DNA of 64,000 bases from Dryococelus australis (lineage: Eukaryota; Arthropoda; Insecta; Phasmatodea; Phasmatidae), in NCBI GenBank assembly GCA_029891345.1, contig CM057000.1, positions 125,463,338 to 125,527,337 of the forward strand. Direction: 5' to 3'. Below, piece after piece: positions 1 through 10,289 of the stretch (positions are counted from its first letter, which is position 1; each line of letters opens with the position of its first letter). The notes beneath the pieces are model-generated. The model had not been told where the DNA came from. It did not search any database and saw nothing but the letters and a program-made list of their open reading frames with translations. Made by a program: the position numbers and the translations under genes.

Positions 1-1824
1 CAATTACCTGAACCAGATCAGACGCGACTGTCTGATGTCTAAGTTCGGCAGCGTGGTCCCGTTCCACCTGCCTTTCCTGTGTAGGACATGGTAGTGTGAT
101 CCACGAATAGTTCCCTAAATTTTCTACCACTCTTCTCGTGAGGCATAGGGCAAACAGTTCGACAGCCTATGCGATGCACTTAGACAGGAAGGTTCCACAG
201 TGTAACCCAGTAGTGACTTGCTGGCACAAACTCGATAAGATTCCCCACTGATCCCCTGCAGTATGCAAGCTGATCAGGGATGTGGAGCCCTGGGGCCGCC
301 ACGTCTCTACTGGTTATGCATTCACACTAAGTTTAATGGCAAAACTTCAGGCTATGGTCACCGCGCACTGACTTAGTGCCAGTGGTGAGAAATAATGTGA
401 GTCTGTTGCCACTCCCGATGTGAAGGTGTTTCTAGTTGTTGTGGCATCACTGTTTCTCCCCTACGAGTACTAACTTAGTGCTAATGTGACTGGGAAGAAA
501 CAGGTAGCCATCTAATATGTATGTCTTCTGACGTGCAGACATTTGAAAGGGTTCCACAGTCAGGCTTACCCAGTTCCTGTTGGCAGTGCACAGCGTATTG
601 TCTCCAACTATTAATACAAACAAATACCCTGGAAATGATAAAAAAAAACAGAAAGGTAGAGAACAATGAGTGTTTATTGGATGTTCAATAAATACGTGAC
701 ACATGCTATCTCCTATCAAACAGTGGAGGAAGGAAGGTACCTGCGGATCCAGATGTAAGCGACCTGGTTCTAACTTAAAAACTGGAATACTGGTTATAGA
801 CAAATACAAATTAATTAAAGTCAAACTGCTAAGGAAAAGGTCTCTAGATACAAAGTGAAGTTGAATTGGTATGTTCGTGTTCGTTGGTTGTCGAGACGTA
901 GTAAGTAGCCGAGGGGGCATACTTGAAAGTTTTCAAGATCTCTGAAGGTCGCAGCACTGAGTGCTGGATGTCGCGAGAGAGAATGCGTAAGAATCACTCC
1001 CGAGCTTGGCATAATCTGGACTTACAGAATCTTGTAAGCTGCCAGCGTGGGGTGCGAGGAAGCAGTGATGTCCTTCTGCTCTGGTTGGCGTGGGAATACT
1101 CTGGTCAGCATTTCTGCTACGTGCCTCGCCAGTGGTGCTCGGTCTTGCCCGAGGTCTGGACAGCTTGTTGGCTCTCAGAGTTAGATGGGGGGGGGGGGGG
1201 GGGGGGGGGTGTGCCTGCTGGGTTGCGTATCCTTCCAGGTGAAGAGAATTCGCTAATAAGTTTCTGATGCCTATAGGGTAAGCAACGTGTCATTTATGTC
1301 TGTAGTAATGGAAGAGGTACTCTTGGCGATGAGTCGTAATGTATTAGATAAGAGGCATGTATCAGAACAAAATAAATATATCATGTGTAACAATAATTAG
1401 CCTGCCCACCTCCCATCATGGTCCGGGATTTTCGCATGTGGAAATTGTGACGGACGATGCCATTGGTCTGCAGGTTTACTCGGAGATCTCCCATTTCCCT
1501 TGCATATTCATTCCGATGCTGTATTGTATGCACAAATACTTTAAGTTTATAATAACTTCCAGAATTACAGATAGCTTTTTTTTTGCAAAAGCTAAATTCA
1601 TACTTTACAATGTGTCTGTTATTTGTTTATAACCTTGTACTGGGTGGCAAATAAGACCCTTTCCTGACACTATCGTGGGACATAGAGAAAGACTTTCCGA
1701 AATACTTTATGTGAAGTAAGTAATGGTTCCTGCCTTTCAATCGCCCAAGATAATATCACATATGTTATGCCTAACTGAATGTTTTGGAATACCAATCTAA
1801 ACATATTAATAAAAAATAACTCAA
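1..1824. other. no recognisable gene; poly(G) run
   Basis: I find no supported exon or transposon here. A run of 23 G lies at 1187-1209, possibly able to form a G-quadruplex. ORFs in the stretch lack family signatures and contain low-complexity glycine where they cross the G run. Confidence 0.5.
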
Positions 1825-1846
1825 AACTGTTGTTTAAAAAAATAAA

Positions 1847-1852
1847 TTTATT
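1847..1852 (-). terminator. poly(A) signal AATAAA of the SPATA7-like gene
   Basis: The minus strand reads AATAAA about 155 nt downstream of the stop codon, in an AT-rich stretch followed by T-rich sequence. The local sequence AATAAATTTATT is palindromic, so the plus strand also carries the hexamer at 1841-1846. Confidence 0.55.
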
Positions 1853-2006
1853 TTTCAATGTCAATCGCAACAAAATATGTCCTCAGTAAATAATATGAAA
1901 ATTACGAGCTCCGTTTATCACATAATGAAACAATTATCAGATACTTTAATTGTTATGAACCAGCTGCTTTAACTTTGGATTTCCCTGTTAAATTATTCGG
2001 CGAGTG

Positions 2007-2347
2007 TCAGAAGTTGGTGGCACAGGATGTATGCTGCAAACTGGTTCCGTTTGACACGCTCATCCAAAACCTTTGCATTTTGGGATCGTATTTAGAAGAG
2101 CAACATCCAGAATCGATGGCCACCATTTCCAAGCCAACATTTCTAGTTCCAACACGTGCTGCCATCTCATTAGGCGAGACAGTAGCTTTACACGTACAAA
2201 TATACCCATTTTCAAGGGAACATATTTCATCATCTGCTGCCAAGGACACGTCTATTCTTGTATTTGGACACTTTGTACTGCAAGAGACGTTGTCTTCAGC
2301 TGCAACATCTGGTTGCCTGCTCTCTCCTTCCTGGAGAAGAAATGATC
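2007..2347 (-). CDS. SPATA7: SPATA7-like, terminal coding exon
   Basis: The acceptor is GCTGATGTTTCAG. The frame runs 112 residues to TGA at 2,009-2,007 in the phase exon 8 requires. A poly(A) signal lies about 155 nt further on. The tail is acidic and unusually cysteine-rich (about ten Cys, with CTCK and GCC). I recognise no domain; the C-terminus of SPATA7 is poorly conserved. The link to exon 8 rests on phase, strand and order only, and a missed exon of length divisible by three in the 5.4-kb intron is possible. Opposite-strand ORFs here are shadows. Confidence 0.6.
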
Positions 2348-2433
2348 CTGAAACATCAGCACTTACTAATGTAACATAGTACCACTGTGCATGCTGTTGA
2401 TGAGCAATAATAATAGGTACTAATACAAATTAC

Positions 2434-3919
2434 TAGAGACCTGAAAAATTAGCAAATGAGATACAGCGAAAAATAACGCGAATTTTGTCATACAAAATTG
2501 AAATTTGCGATTTTTCAGAATTTCAGCTGTAATTCACGAATTGAAAAAATCCTGTAGCATGTTCGCGAATTATTATTGTTTTACGTCAGATAGTTGCTTA
2601 AGACTTTTTTTAAATGTGTTTTTGGATATTCTAATACGAATGCATGCATAAGGTGGGCAGAAGATTTCTTCGATTTATCACCTTAAACCGAAAGATATTT
2701 ATTTTCCATCACATGTATTTACGACCATAGGTAATGAGCGCAAGTGATGCGTCACTTTGAGTGAACATTCTACTTGCAGCCCTGGAAAAAATTCATTAGG
2801 AAAACACGCCATTGTAGTGTTCACGTCCACCACGCACCATGTTATCTATGGAATTCACGCCTTGTATACATTAGTTACGCATTATCATCACGTTTTTAGT
2901 AGTGTAAGTGTAGTATCCGTCATCTTGTACGTTTCGCATTTTTGAACCTCGGCGTCATTACATGCGTGTGCCAGTTGACGTTCCTGCGAGTTTTATGGAC
3001 CTTTGAATTTTGGATTCTATGAGTTTTGATGTTTTTCTGCCTTGCTTAACCACGTTTTTCTAGTTTTCGACATTTCTTGTATTCGATTTTGATGGTTGTA
3101 TGGCTGTACGGTTAATTCCAAGGCCACGTGCTTTTGCACGCTTTAGATAATAGATAGATATATAAATCATCACATTTTAACCAACAATTCTTTATTTTTT
3201 ACAAAGGGAGCGGTACAGTGGTGAAAAATGTGTTTATATGCATTTACTTACGTAGAATATATTTGTAAATCAATTTATCACGTATTGTAAACTTGTATTC
3301 GTCCAGTAAACTGTATTTTTATCATACACATCCTCTGTAAATATATGCGGTAAAAAATGAGATGTATTGAAAAATGCAAGTTTCGTCATCGGGCGTAACG
3401 AAAAAATCTGTTGTTAAAAGTTCCGATAGTTAAAACATTTTTTTTTATCTTTGTACAAGACACTTTTTATTATTATTTTTATAACAGGGCTGTTATAGAT
3501 GTATATCAATTGTTTACATTATTATTTTCATGAAACCATATGACCTTGCCAGTACATTGCGTTCGTTTGTTGTTCCAGGTGACAGGCAGAATACAAAATC
3601 TTAAGTAAAATCTGAACTTGTTTTCAATGTTGTCTGTTGATAAACCGTTGCCTGTATTAAAACTATAACTGTATATTTCTCTGGGAGTTAGGAATTTTTG
3701 CACGGAAATAACAATATACAGAAAACACCATTTATCAATAGGAATAACATTGTCAATTTCAGGTTTTATGAATATAGTATCATATCTCAAATTATGTATG
3801 TCTTTATAAAGAGCACAAATTAAAAATTGTAGCAATTATCATGCATAAACCTGCATTTTTGTAGCAAGAAAATAACTGCTATTTTTGACAAAAATAACAC
3901 CTACTTTTACAGGTCTCTA
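2434..3919. mobile_element. non-autonomous hAT-like transposon with perfect 8-bp TSD
   Basis: The ends are TAGAGACCTGAAAAA and, inverted, TAGAGACCTGTAAAA. The 8-bp target duplication CAAATTAC is identical at 2426-2433 and 3920-3927. An 8-bp duplication with TAG-starting inverted ends is typical of hAT elements. The 1,486-bp interior is AT-rich without a recognisable transposase; a 109-codon minus-strand ORF at 3,506-3,835 shows no motif I know. It lies in the last intron of the SPATA7-like gene. Confidence 0.85.
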
Positions 3920-3970
3920 CAAATTACTCTCTCATTACTATTTGTAAAGATGGGTCAAATACACACTTTT

Positions 3971-4003
3971 ATATGCTGTTCACAGTACAGTGGGAACTAT
4001 AGA
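3971..4003 (+). repeat. solo end similar to the TATA-ended MITE
   Basis: TATATGCTGTTCACAGTACA resembles the MITE end at 4,780 (TATAGGCTGTTCACGGTAAA) in the same orientation. No inverted partner lies close by, so it could be a truncated copy. Confidence 0.3.
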
Positions 4004-4059
4004 AAACAACCACTGACAAAAATCACTGCCAGTTAACTTCATATTGATGCACGACACAT

Positions 4060-4779
4060 TCCCGCATGAAGGATGTGCACTCTACTGCACGAGTTTGCCC
4101 CATCTTTGAGCGCAATATTCATACCGGGACACGCGCCTACAGGGTGCAATGTCAGAAGAGACTACAGACAGGTGATCCTAGCTTGTACTGTTCACCCAGA
4201 CCTGCCAAGAAGCCGCCACATCAACACCCCCCACCAAAGATTGTACTGCCTGATTGAGCCAGTGTTCCCTCCAGCGAGGGTCAAGCTAGTGTCAGAGCGT
4301 CCCACTGGAGGCCAGCGCCTGCTGTCGAGATAAGGGATGATAGCATTGCCTCAGCATCCTAGAATTCTCAACCCCTGTGGCCGAGGCTGTCACTCCTCGC
4401 ACCTCACAGAACCTAAGAGAGATAAATATAAAAGGTTGGCATGACCAGAATCCTGCAGCCTCTGCTTCTCTAACGCTCGCAAGGACCAGAGGTAGCCATC
4501 GGGGTGCATAACCGCTGGTACGTCCGCAGATTCCTCCACTCGCAAGGGTCAGGATCTCTACCCACAGAAAACATTGCCGACCAAAAGCTCAACACTTCTT
4601 CAGCAGCCACTGACCCTCCATTTACAGCCACTGCAGATCCCCGCAGCTTCTTGGAGACATTGTTCCTCTCCTAAAATTCCCCTCCTGGTGTTAGACCCAT
4701 AAACTATTGGTAGCAGGTCACGTCGACATCCCTTCAGGACCTCCCTTCACCCACCGGATGGTGTTGCAACGTCGACAAC
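4060..4779. other. GC-rich degenerate repeat, possibly LTR-element debris
   Basis: Base composition differs sharply from the AT-rich flanks. It has a TATA-like stretch (ATAAATATAAAAGG near 4,422) and a TTGGTAGCAGG stretch near 4,708 that resembles sequence next to the primer site of some LTR retrotransposons. There is no long frame and no terminal repeat pair that I can see. Confidence 0.25.
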
Positions 4780-5019
4780 TATAGGCTGTTCACGGTAAAG
4801 TGAGCACCTTTTGGGATCTGGTTACTTTATTATTTCAGCCATACTTTATCTTTTAACTACCTTATAAAATAAATATTACCATGTAAGTAGTAAACACAGT
4901 GTGTAAATTCCACTGCACTCTGAAGTTAACGTCTAACACTAAAATAAAATATATTTATTGGCTGTTATTCCAAATGAGAGGGCTTTTAAAAGTGCTCATT
5001 TTACAGTGAATAGCCTATA
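4780..5019. mobile_element. 240-bp MITE, TATAGGCTGTTCAC family
   Basis: Inverted ends of about 30 bp: TATAGGCTGTTCACGGTAAA at the left and TATAGGCTATTCACTGTAAA inverted at the right. The tips are TA/TATA, which fits a TA target duplication. Interior AT-rich and non-coding. Relatives lie at 60,554-60,786 and at the rims of the composite at 51,282-54,495. Confidence 0.7.
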
Positions 5020-7400
5020 CCCTTCCGGTAGCAGCCCCCTTTCCCCCCCTAGTGTTCCTTCAGAACATCTCCTGTTAGACATTGTTGAATACGTTAACAG
5101 TAAATTTTCTAGCCAGAAGTATAATCACTTTCATGTTCACTTAGTTTTCCTCCAGGTCGCCTTCACCTGGCCGTTCACGTTAGGTTTAACTTCCACAAGC
5201 AAGTTGTATTGGAGCCAACATATTCTGTTACTCTTTTATTTTAATAGAACACATGTTTTCAATCTATTCTCCACATTCTAATTTTTTTTGACAGTACTTA
5301 CTTAACCTTATGTAAACGCAACCCCCTGAGTAACACCTGGCAGACCATTCAACACAAAGCTAAATCCACACACCTTAAAGAGGCCGATCCTAATTCTGCC
5401 AATATGTAGAATTCGGTGGAGCCAAAAGCACTAGGAACTCCTCCACCAGGTGAATTGAACAGACTGGGTATTCCATACTTCACCACTGCTTCTGCAGGGG
5501 CTGGAACGGAGTTGTCATCATCTTAGGTTGATCGACTCCCTGTGGATAGCACATCTGGGTATTCCGGTCCGGAAGTGACTTGAGTTACCCAGTGTTCTGT
5601 CCACCGCTCACAAGGGCGGGACTAAAGGAACAAGAGGTGTCGTCTCATTGTCACACAACTGGGTATCCAGAAGTACACAGTAGGGAAGTAAGGCTCCGGC
5701 TTACGTTCTGCAGGCTGTTTAGTTCTTTTCCTCATGCCGTACTCATGGAAGGGAGGTGTTTGGAGAAAGTTGAAAAGGGTCTTACGTGCCTCATAAGTTA
5801 ATACACCTTTCTACAACTGCCTTAAGCAGAACTCCAAATCCACAGGGCAGAATTCAAACTGCCTGCAACACTGAAAATCGTCACCCCTCAGACCTTCCAC
5901 AACCTGTATTCCTGCCATTGATCAAGCTACCCGGTAAACCAAATCCTATAGTAGAAGCTATCCTACTTGGAGAAGATATCCCTCTGGGTCTTGCCTGCCA
6001 TTGGTTAGGCGCCAACCTGCAGGCATCCCAGCTCCCAGAGAGCTTGGACAACTGGGACTCCTGCAGCACTTCATGTCTTCTGGAGCCAGCAGCTGACCAG
6101 TCGTCTGCCAAGCAACTGAGCCAGTCGATTCGCCAGGCTTGATGCTAAGCGCAACTAGTAGACCCCACCCCAGCCGTGCATGCGTCAAGCTGTGTAGCAG
6201 CAGTTTTTGTGGCGCCCAACACAGTGCATTAACAGTTATACTTTACACTAGGCGAATAGGATAAGCCAGTCACACCCTCAATTAGTGCCTTAGCCGGACA
6301 GCCAATCCACTACTTACCCCTATATCAGCCTAGCCTGTGGTATACCCATTATATCAGTGCTTGTAATGGCCTACGTAATCCAACTAGGTTATTTTAGAAC
6401 TTGGAACGGCCTAAATAACTTCACCAACCAGTATAGACACCAGGTGACGAGTGCAACATAAGTCACAAGTTGAACCCCAACCAGGACTTCATGGAATCTG
6501 CTGATAAAATCACTCTGTGGTGCTCAACACGCTCACTTGTCAAGTCTTGACTCTGGACAGAGTCCACACGATGCCTCCGAGACCACAATGGTAGAAAACA
6601 ACTTCCTCGATATACTCAATAAAGTGTTCAACGAACACATGCCCATGGGATTAATTGTGATTCATTGTGCGCACTTCTCCCAGCACTACCACTAACAATG
6701 TTTAGTGGGTAGACGAACCCAGGTACACAGATGGGCTCGAATACTGCTGTGTAATCTGCCACGAACATCAAGCAGCTCGCTGTAGCTAGCTTGAGTGCAC
6801 TGGACAGGACACTTACACAGTAAGATGCATTGGCTGTGTGTCCAAATTGCATCACGTGTGCATAGGCTGGCCGAGCGAGTCATTCGTCACGGCCTAGTGT
6901 ACCACTGTGATGTGTGAAGGCGTAACCAGGACCACAGAGCATTGAACCTTTGCAAGCTGCTAGAGCTGGATGGCTGGCCTGCTTCAGGCTGAGAGATGTG
7001 GTCGTCTTGCCCAGACCCAGGAGAGGCCCCCAACCGTTGCGGTCGGTGGGCCGACGAACTCTGACCAGCGTGATTTCGAGATTCCTTATATAATTTAAAA
7101 TCTTCGCTACGTGACCCTCACAGGGGTACGGGGAATGCTAGCCTTTCACCGCAGGGGCTGATTATCTTAGGGTAGCGGGCGGCACCACTCATTCCTTAGC
7201 ATCCTTGGTTGAAGCTGACGACAGGTTTACTACCTCTGCTCAAAGCTCTGCTGCTGTGACGTCACTGGGCGCAGGAGTGCTGCGATCCTGTGGTGACTCT
7301 AATAAATTCCTTCTCGGTTGTTGACTGGTCCATGCCTCGTCGGGTAAAACAATTTTTGTTGAGAGGGTTGCGACCACATGTCAAAGTTTGGGCGGGCAGT
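5020..7400. other. GC-rich decayed repeat sequence, possible LTR element
   Basis: The stretch is GC-richer than its surroundings and broken in all frames. At 6,209 GTGGCGCCCAAC resembles the start of a tRNA-Lys primer-binding site. A segment at 5,580-5,800 is shared with 40,600-40,860 on the other strand (separate entry). AATAAA and G/T-rich sequence near 7,300 would fit an LTR end, but no second LTR is visible. Confidence 0.3.
5580..5801 (+). pseudogene. fragment of an unidentified repeat-borne protein, copy A
   Basis: The frame contains PEVHSREV, then LTF-C-R-x-F. The minus-strand frame at 40,858-40,613 has PEVHYRDV, then LTF-R-x-F in the same spacing, and DNA around the shared CCAGAAGTACAC is also similar. 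Two interspersed copies show a repeat family whose product I cannot name. Confidence 0.4.
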
Positions 7401-7755
7401 GCAATTTAAATAATTAAACGCGTTAATTATCTTTCATGTCTGTAATCGTCCAGCTCGTGGATCAATCCTGCAGCCACTTGGAATCATGTATGCAGCTTAG
7501 TGTTTAGGACTTGCCCCGAGGCTCTCAGCGCTCGGTGATGGGGCGAAGTCGGCCCGTAGCGTGCGCAGCAGTGTGGCATGCGTAAGATGTAAACAAATTC
7601 TTTCTTATGTATATGTATTTGTAACAAAATTTGTTCTAAAACATTATCATTAAAAGCATTACACAGTTTCCTTGCAGCGGAGATAAACTTACACTGTTAG
7701 CTTCCACGAATGAAATTATCAGAGCTTCCTTCAAAAGTCACAATGTTCAAATTAC

Positions 7756-7828
7756 CTAGTGATGACACCTCTTCCTCACATATTCCTAACTCTTCTGAGA
7801 GCTTCAGCACTTCTTTCTTCATACGCTC
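7756..7828 (-). CDS. SPATA7: SPATA7-like, coding exon 8
   Basis: This 73-nt exon has acceptor CTCTTAACAG and a moderate donor GTAATT. ERMKKEVLKLSEELGI continues the conserved block (vertebrate EEKMRHLL, then LKVDLG). Leaving G at the donor gives phase 1, which matches the terminal exon at 2,347. If the donor is skipped, the frame runs 19 more residues to TAA at 7,699-7,697, so a short isoform by intron retention is possible. Confidence 0.75.
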
Positions 7829-8618
7829 CTGTTAAGAGAGGAAATTTGTTAGTTCATGAAGTCTACTGCGGTTATATTGATCAATCTAGCCTGTAGAAAT
7901 GGCGAGAGAAAGAGAACAATGCACTCAATAAATTTAGGTAGTATTTTTTTCTGGAGATATGAAATAAGTGAATGTAGAATAAAATGAAATATGCAAAAAC
8001 TATTTCAACACGACACAATTATATTAGGATGATGTTTATATTAATAAGGTGTAGCTCAATTAGAAAATTCATAACACTGCATTGCTTGCATGGTACATCA
8101 CAATGAGGCCCCACCGTGATACAAGAAAGCTAGCTACTGAATTCCTACCCTCAGTCAAACTTCCAAAAATGTACAACCCAACCAAAATATTTGATGCTGG
8201 TAATAATACTGAATTGTGCTGAATTTAAATTTGACCTTAAAGAGGTGGGTCAAAAAAAAATCTATCTATCTATCTATCTAGAGAGAGAGAGAGAAAGATA
8301 GAGAGATAGACACAAATAAAAATAAAAGCAGACTATTTCTTGTCTGTCTTTAATACCTCTAAGTCCCTTGAAACTCAACAGAAGTTCTTCAAATTTTGCA
8401 GAGTGAATCCTCAGGGTAAAATACAGGTCAAGTTCGAATTTCAGCATGATCAGATTATACAATCATTACCTTTTACACTAAAAACTAATTTTAAAATTAC
8501 CTTTTCCTTAGGAAAAGTTTTGTATTAATGAATAGAGAATAGTGCATAGAGATATGAAAGTAATGAAATATCATTTTTGTTTACTTTAAATGTCTTGCTT
8601 CAATGTTGAGTTAATTTA

Positions 8619-8790
8619 GTGGGGCCATAGTGGCTCAGTGGATAGAGCGATTCCAAGTGGGGCCTTAGTGGTTCAGTTGATAGAGAAATTCCAAGTGGGG
8701 CTGCAGTGGCTCAGTGGATAGAACTATGTTAAATGGGGCTGCAGTTGCCAAGTGGATAGAGAAATATTAAATGGGACTGCAGTCGCTTCA
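8619..8790 (+). repeat. 38-bp tandem array of tRNA A-box-like heads
   Basis: Four full units and a half unit start at 8619, 8657, 8695, 8733 and 8771. Unit 1 reads GTGGCTCAGTGGATAGAGC inside, which is an RNA polymerase III A-box as in tRNAs and tRNA-derived SINEs. Units differ at several positions. The array is flanked by near-identical direct copies of CTTCAATGTTGAGTTAATTT (8,600 and 8,786). Confidence 0.7.
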
Positions 8791-8935
8791 ATATTAAGTT
8801 AATTTCACATAATTTTATTATTACTTACATATGTCTATGCAATATTTTTTTCAGTCTTTGTATGATAACCAAATTTTTTAACATGGTAATTGTTCTAGCC
8901 CCATGACAATACAAAAAAAGGTCAAGGGCTGGGTT

Positions 8936-8936
<1 letters not shown>

Positions 8937-9027
<91 letters not shown>

Positions 9028-9051
9028 CGTGTGTGTGTGTGCGCGCGCACG
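8937..9051 (+). repeat. (GA)n then (GT)n/(GC)n microsatellite
   Basis: About 90 bp of GA dinucleotides with one ATA interruption pass into GT and then GC alternation, a purine tract followed by a Z-DNA-prone stretch. Confidence 0.95.
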
Positions 9052-9083
9052 CGTTTAAAAATGTTAATAATAAGTCTGTAATA

Positions 9084-9142
9084 AAGTAAAACCCTGTTAA
9101 GAAGGTCCCACTTAAGAAGTTTTCCTGCTTAATAAGTTGAAT
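9084..9142 (+). repeat. possible end of a pogo/Tigger-like element
   Basis: GTAAAACCCTGTTAAGAAGG followed by CCCACTTAAGAAG and GCTTAATAAG resembles pogo-type inverted ends, which carry spaced CTTAA-type units. No inverted partner was found in the following 1 kb. Confidence 0.25.
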
Positions 9143-10134
9143 AATTTTGCACCTTGTCTGTAAGCATATGTGTAATTTGACCCTCGAGTTTTACTGTATA
9201 TGTTACTGGCGTTAATTGGTAAGATAGTAAATGGAGGTACATCACTGGCTCGTGTGAGACGTGAGCGAGAAGAGGGTGTGTGTCGCAGCAGGAGTGAGCC
9301 CACCTGCAGCGATGGCTAAGTAAGTTGTGGCGTGTTGGCATTGCGTCACCTGGGGTAGGGGGTGGGGTCACCTCTCCGTGCTGTGTATGATGCCTGTAGA
9401 TCCTTCTAGCCCTGTGGGGGAGCAGAGTTGCATCTGTACCAGATGTTCTCAGCCCAGGTTCCCCTTCACTGCTGGATGCACTATCCCTCAAGAGATCCTT
9501 AATGTAGGTACCCTGCACCTCGCCAGCCGTATCTGTGGGAGGGGCTCGTCATCCACCGCAACTACTACGCAGCAGAGGATGGAGTCATCCAGGGTCACAT
9601 CTGGTGGCCAGTAGAACCATGTATCAGGCGTTTATGGTTGTGAAAGGGGTTGCATAACAATAGGCTCTGAGTCTGCTAAATCTTAGGATGCCTGCTCGGC
9701 GCTAAATTGCGAGTCCTCTGGCGAAAAACCCACAAAATCCAGGGGTGAGTTCAAGGAACAGTTTACACCCCGTGGGGTCCCTATGCAGGTGGGGGTGGTG
9801 GGCCAGAAGTCCCCAGGTATAGCGATCTTCCATGCTGGAAACTTGTGAAGCCTGTGGGCTTAACAGGTGTGTCGCCCTGCTGTACTGAGGCTCGAGGTGG
9901 AAGTATTAGAGTCTCTCGATAAAGCTGGTCCTTTCAGGGGCTCAGGCCCCATTGTCGCAGCAATGCAAGCAACACCCTATCAGGGCCGATAATAATATTA
10001 TAAACATGCAAATAATAGGATTCCTGAAAGTCCTAGAAACAAGAACTCACACAAATAATACATTTTTTATCTGATCATTCAACAAATATGGTAAAATGAA
10101 TAAGGTTGTCAAAGTGATATTGGCATTGTCTCAC
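9143..10134. other. no recognisable feature
   Basis: GC-moderate unique-looking sequence with short ORFs on both strands, none with a motif or splice frame I can support. Confidence 0.4.
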
Positions 10135-10270
10135 CTTGTTTAGTACAAACTCATTGTTTGCTATGTGTCGCTGGAAAAGAAGCTGAAGGCCCTTGTTCGT
10201 AAACACGCCACGTTGCAGCACATCCTCCGTTATTTCGTGGATAAACTTCATGTAACGAATGTCATCCTGC
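10135..10270 (-). CDS. SPATA7: SPATA7-like, coding exon 7 (conserved block)
   Basis: This 136-nt exon has acceptor TATTTTCTAG and donor GTGAGA. It encodes the most conserved SPATA7 segment: DDIRYMKFIHEITEDVLQRG, then VFTNKGLQLLFQRHIANN. Vertebrate SPATA7 has the same order: EE-L-Y-L-x-F-I, then VTDEIL, G-x-FSNR, LFERHIKQN. This exon together with exon 8 is the main evidence for the family call. Confidence 0.85.
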
Positions 10271-10289
10271 CTAGAAAATAAAAACAAGG

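Noticed and set aside
923-1267. 114-codon plus-strand ORF
   Set aside because: Low complexity across the poly(G) run and no recognisable domain.
1975-2379. 134-codon plus-strand ORF and its overlapping partner
   Set aside because: They lie opposite the SPATA7-like terminal exon, which has a splice acceptor, matching phase and a poly(A) signal.
6209-6226. Retroviral-type primer-binding site proving an LTR element
   Set aside because: The match is 11-12 bases only; no LTR pair, gag or pol frame is next to it, so it is only mentioned as a hint.
8623-8660. A tRNA gene
   Set aside because: Only the 5' A-box part is present; no anticodon arm, B-box or acceptor pairing.
8619-8790. CRISPR-like regularly spaced repeats
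   Set aside because: Units are contiguous without spacers and carry a tRNA A-box; the genome is eukaryotic.
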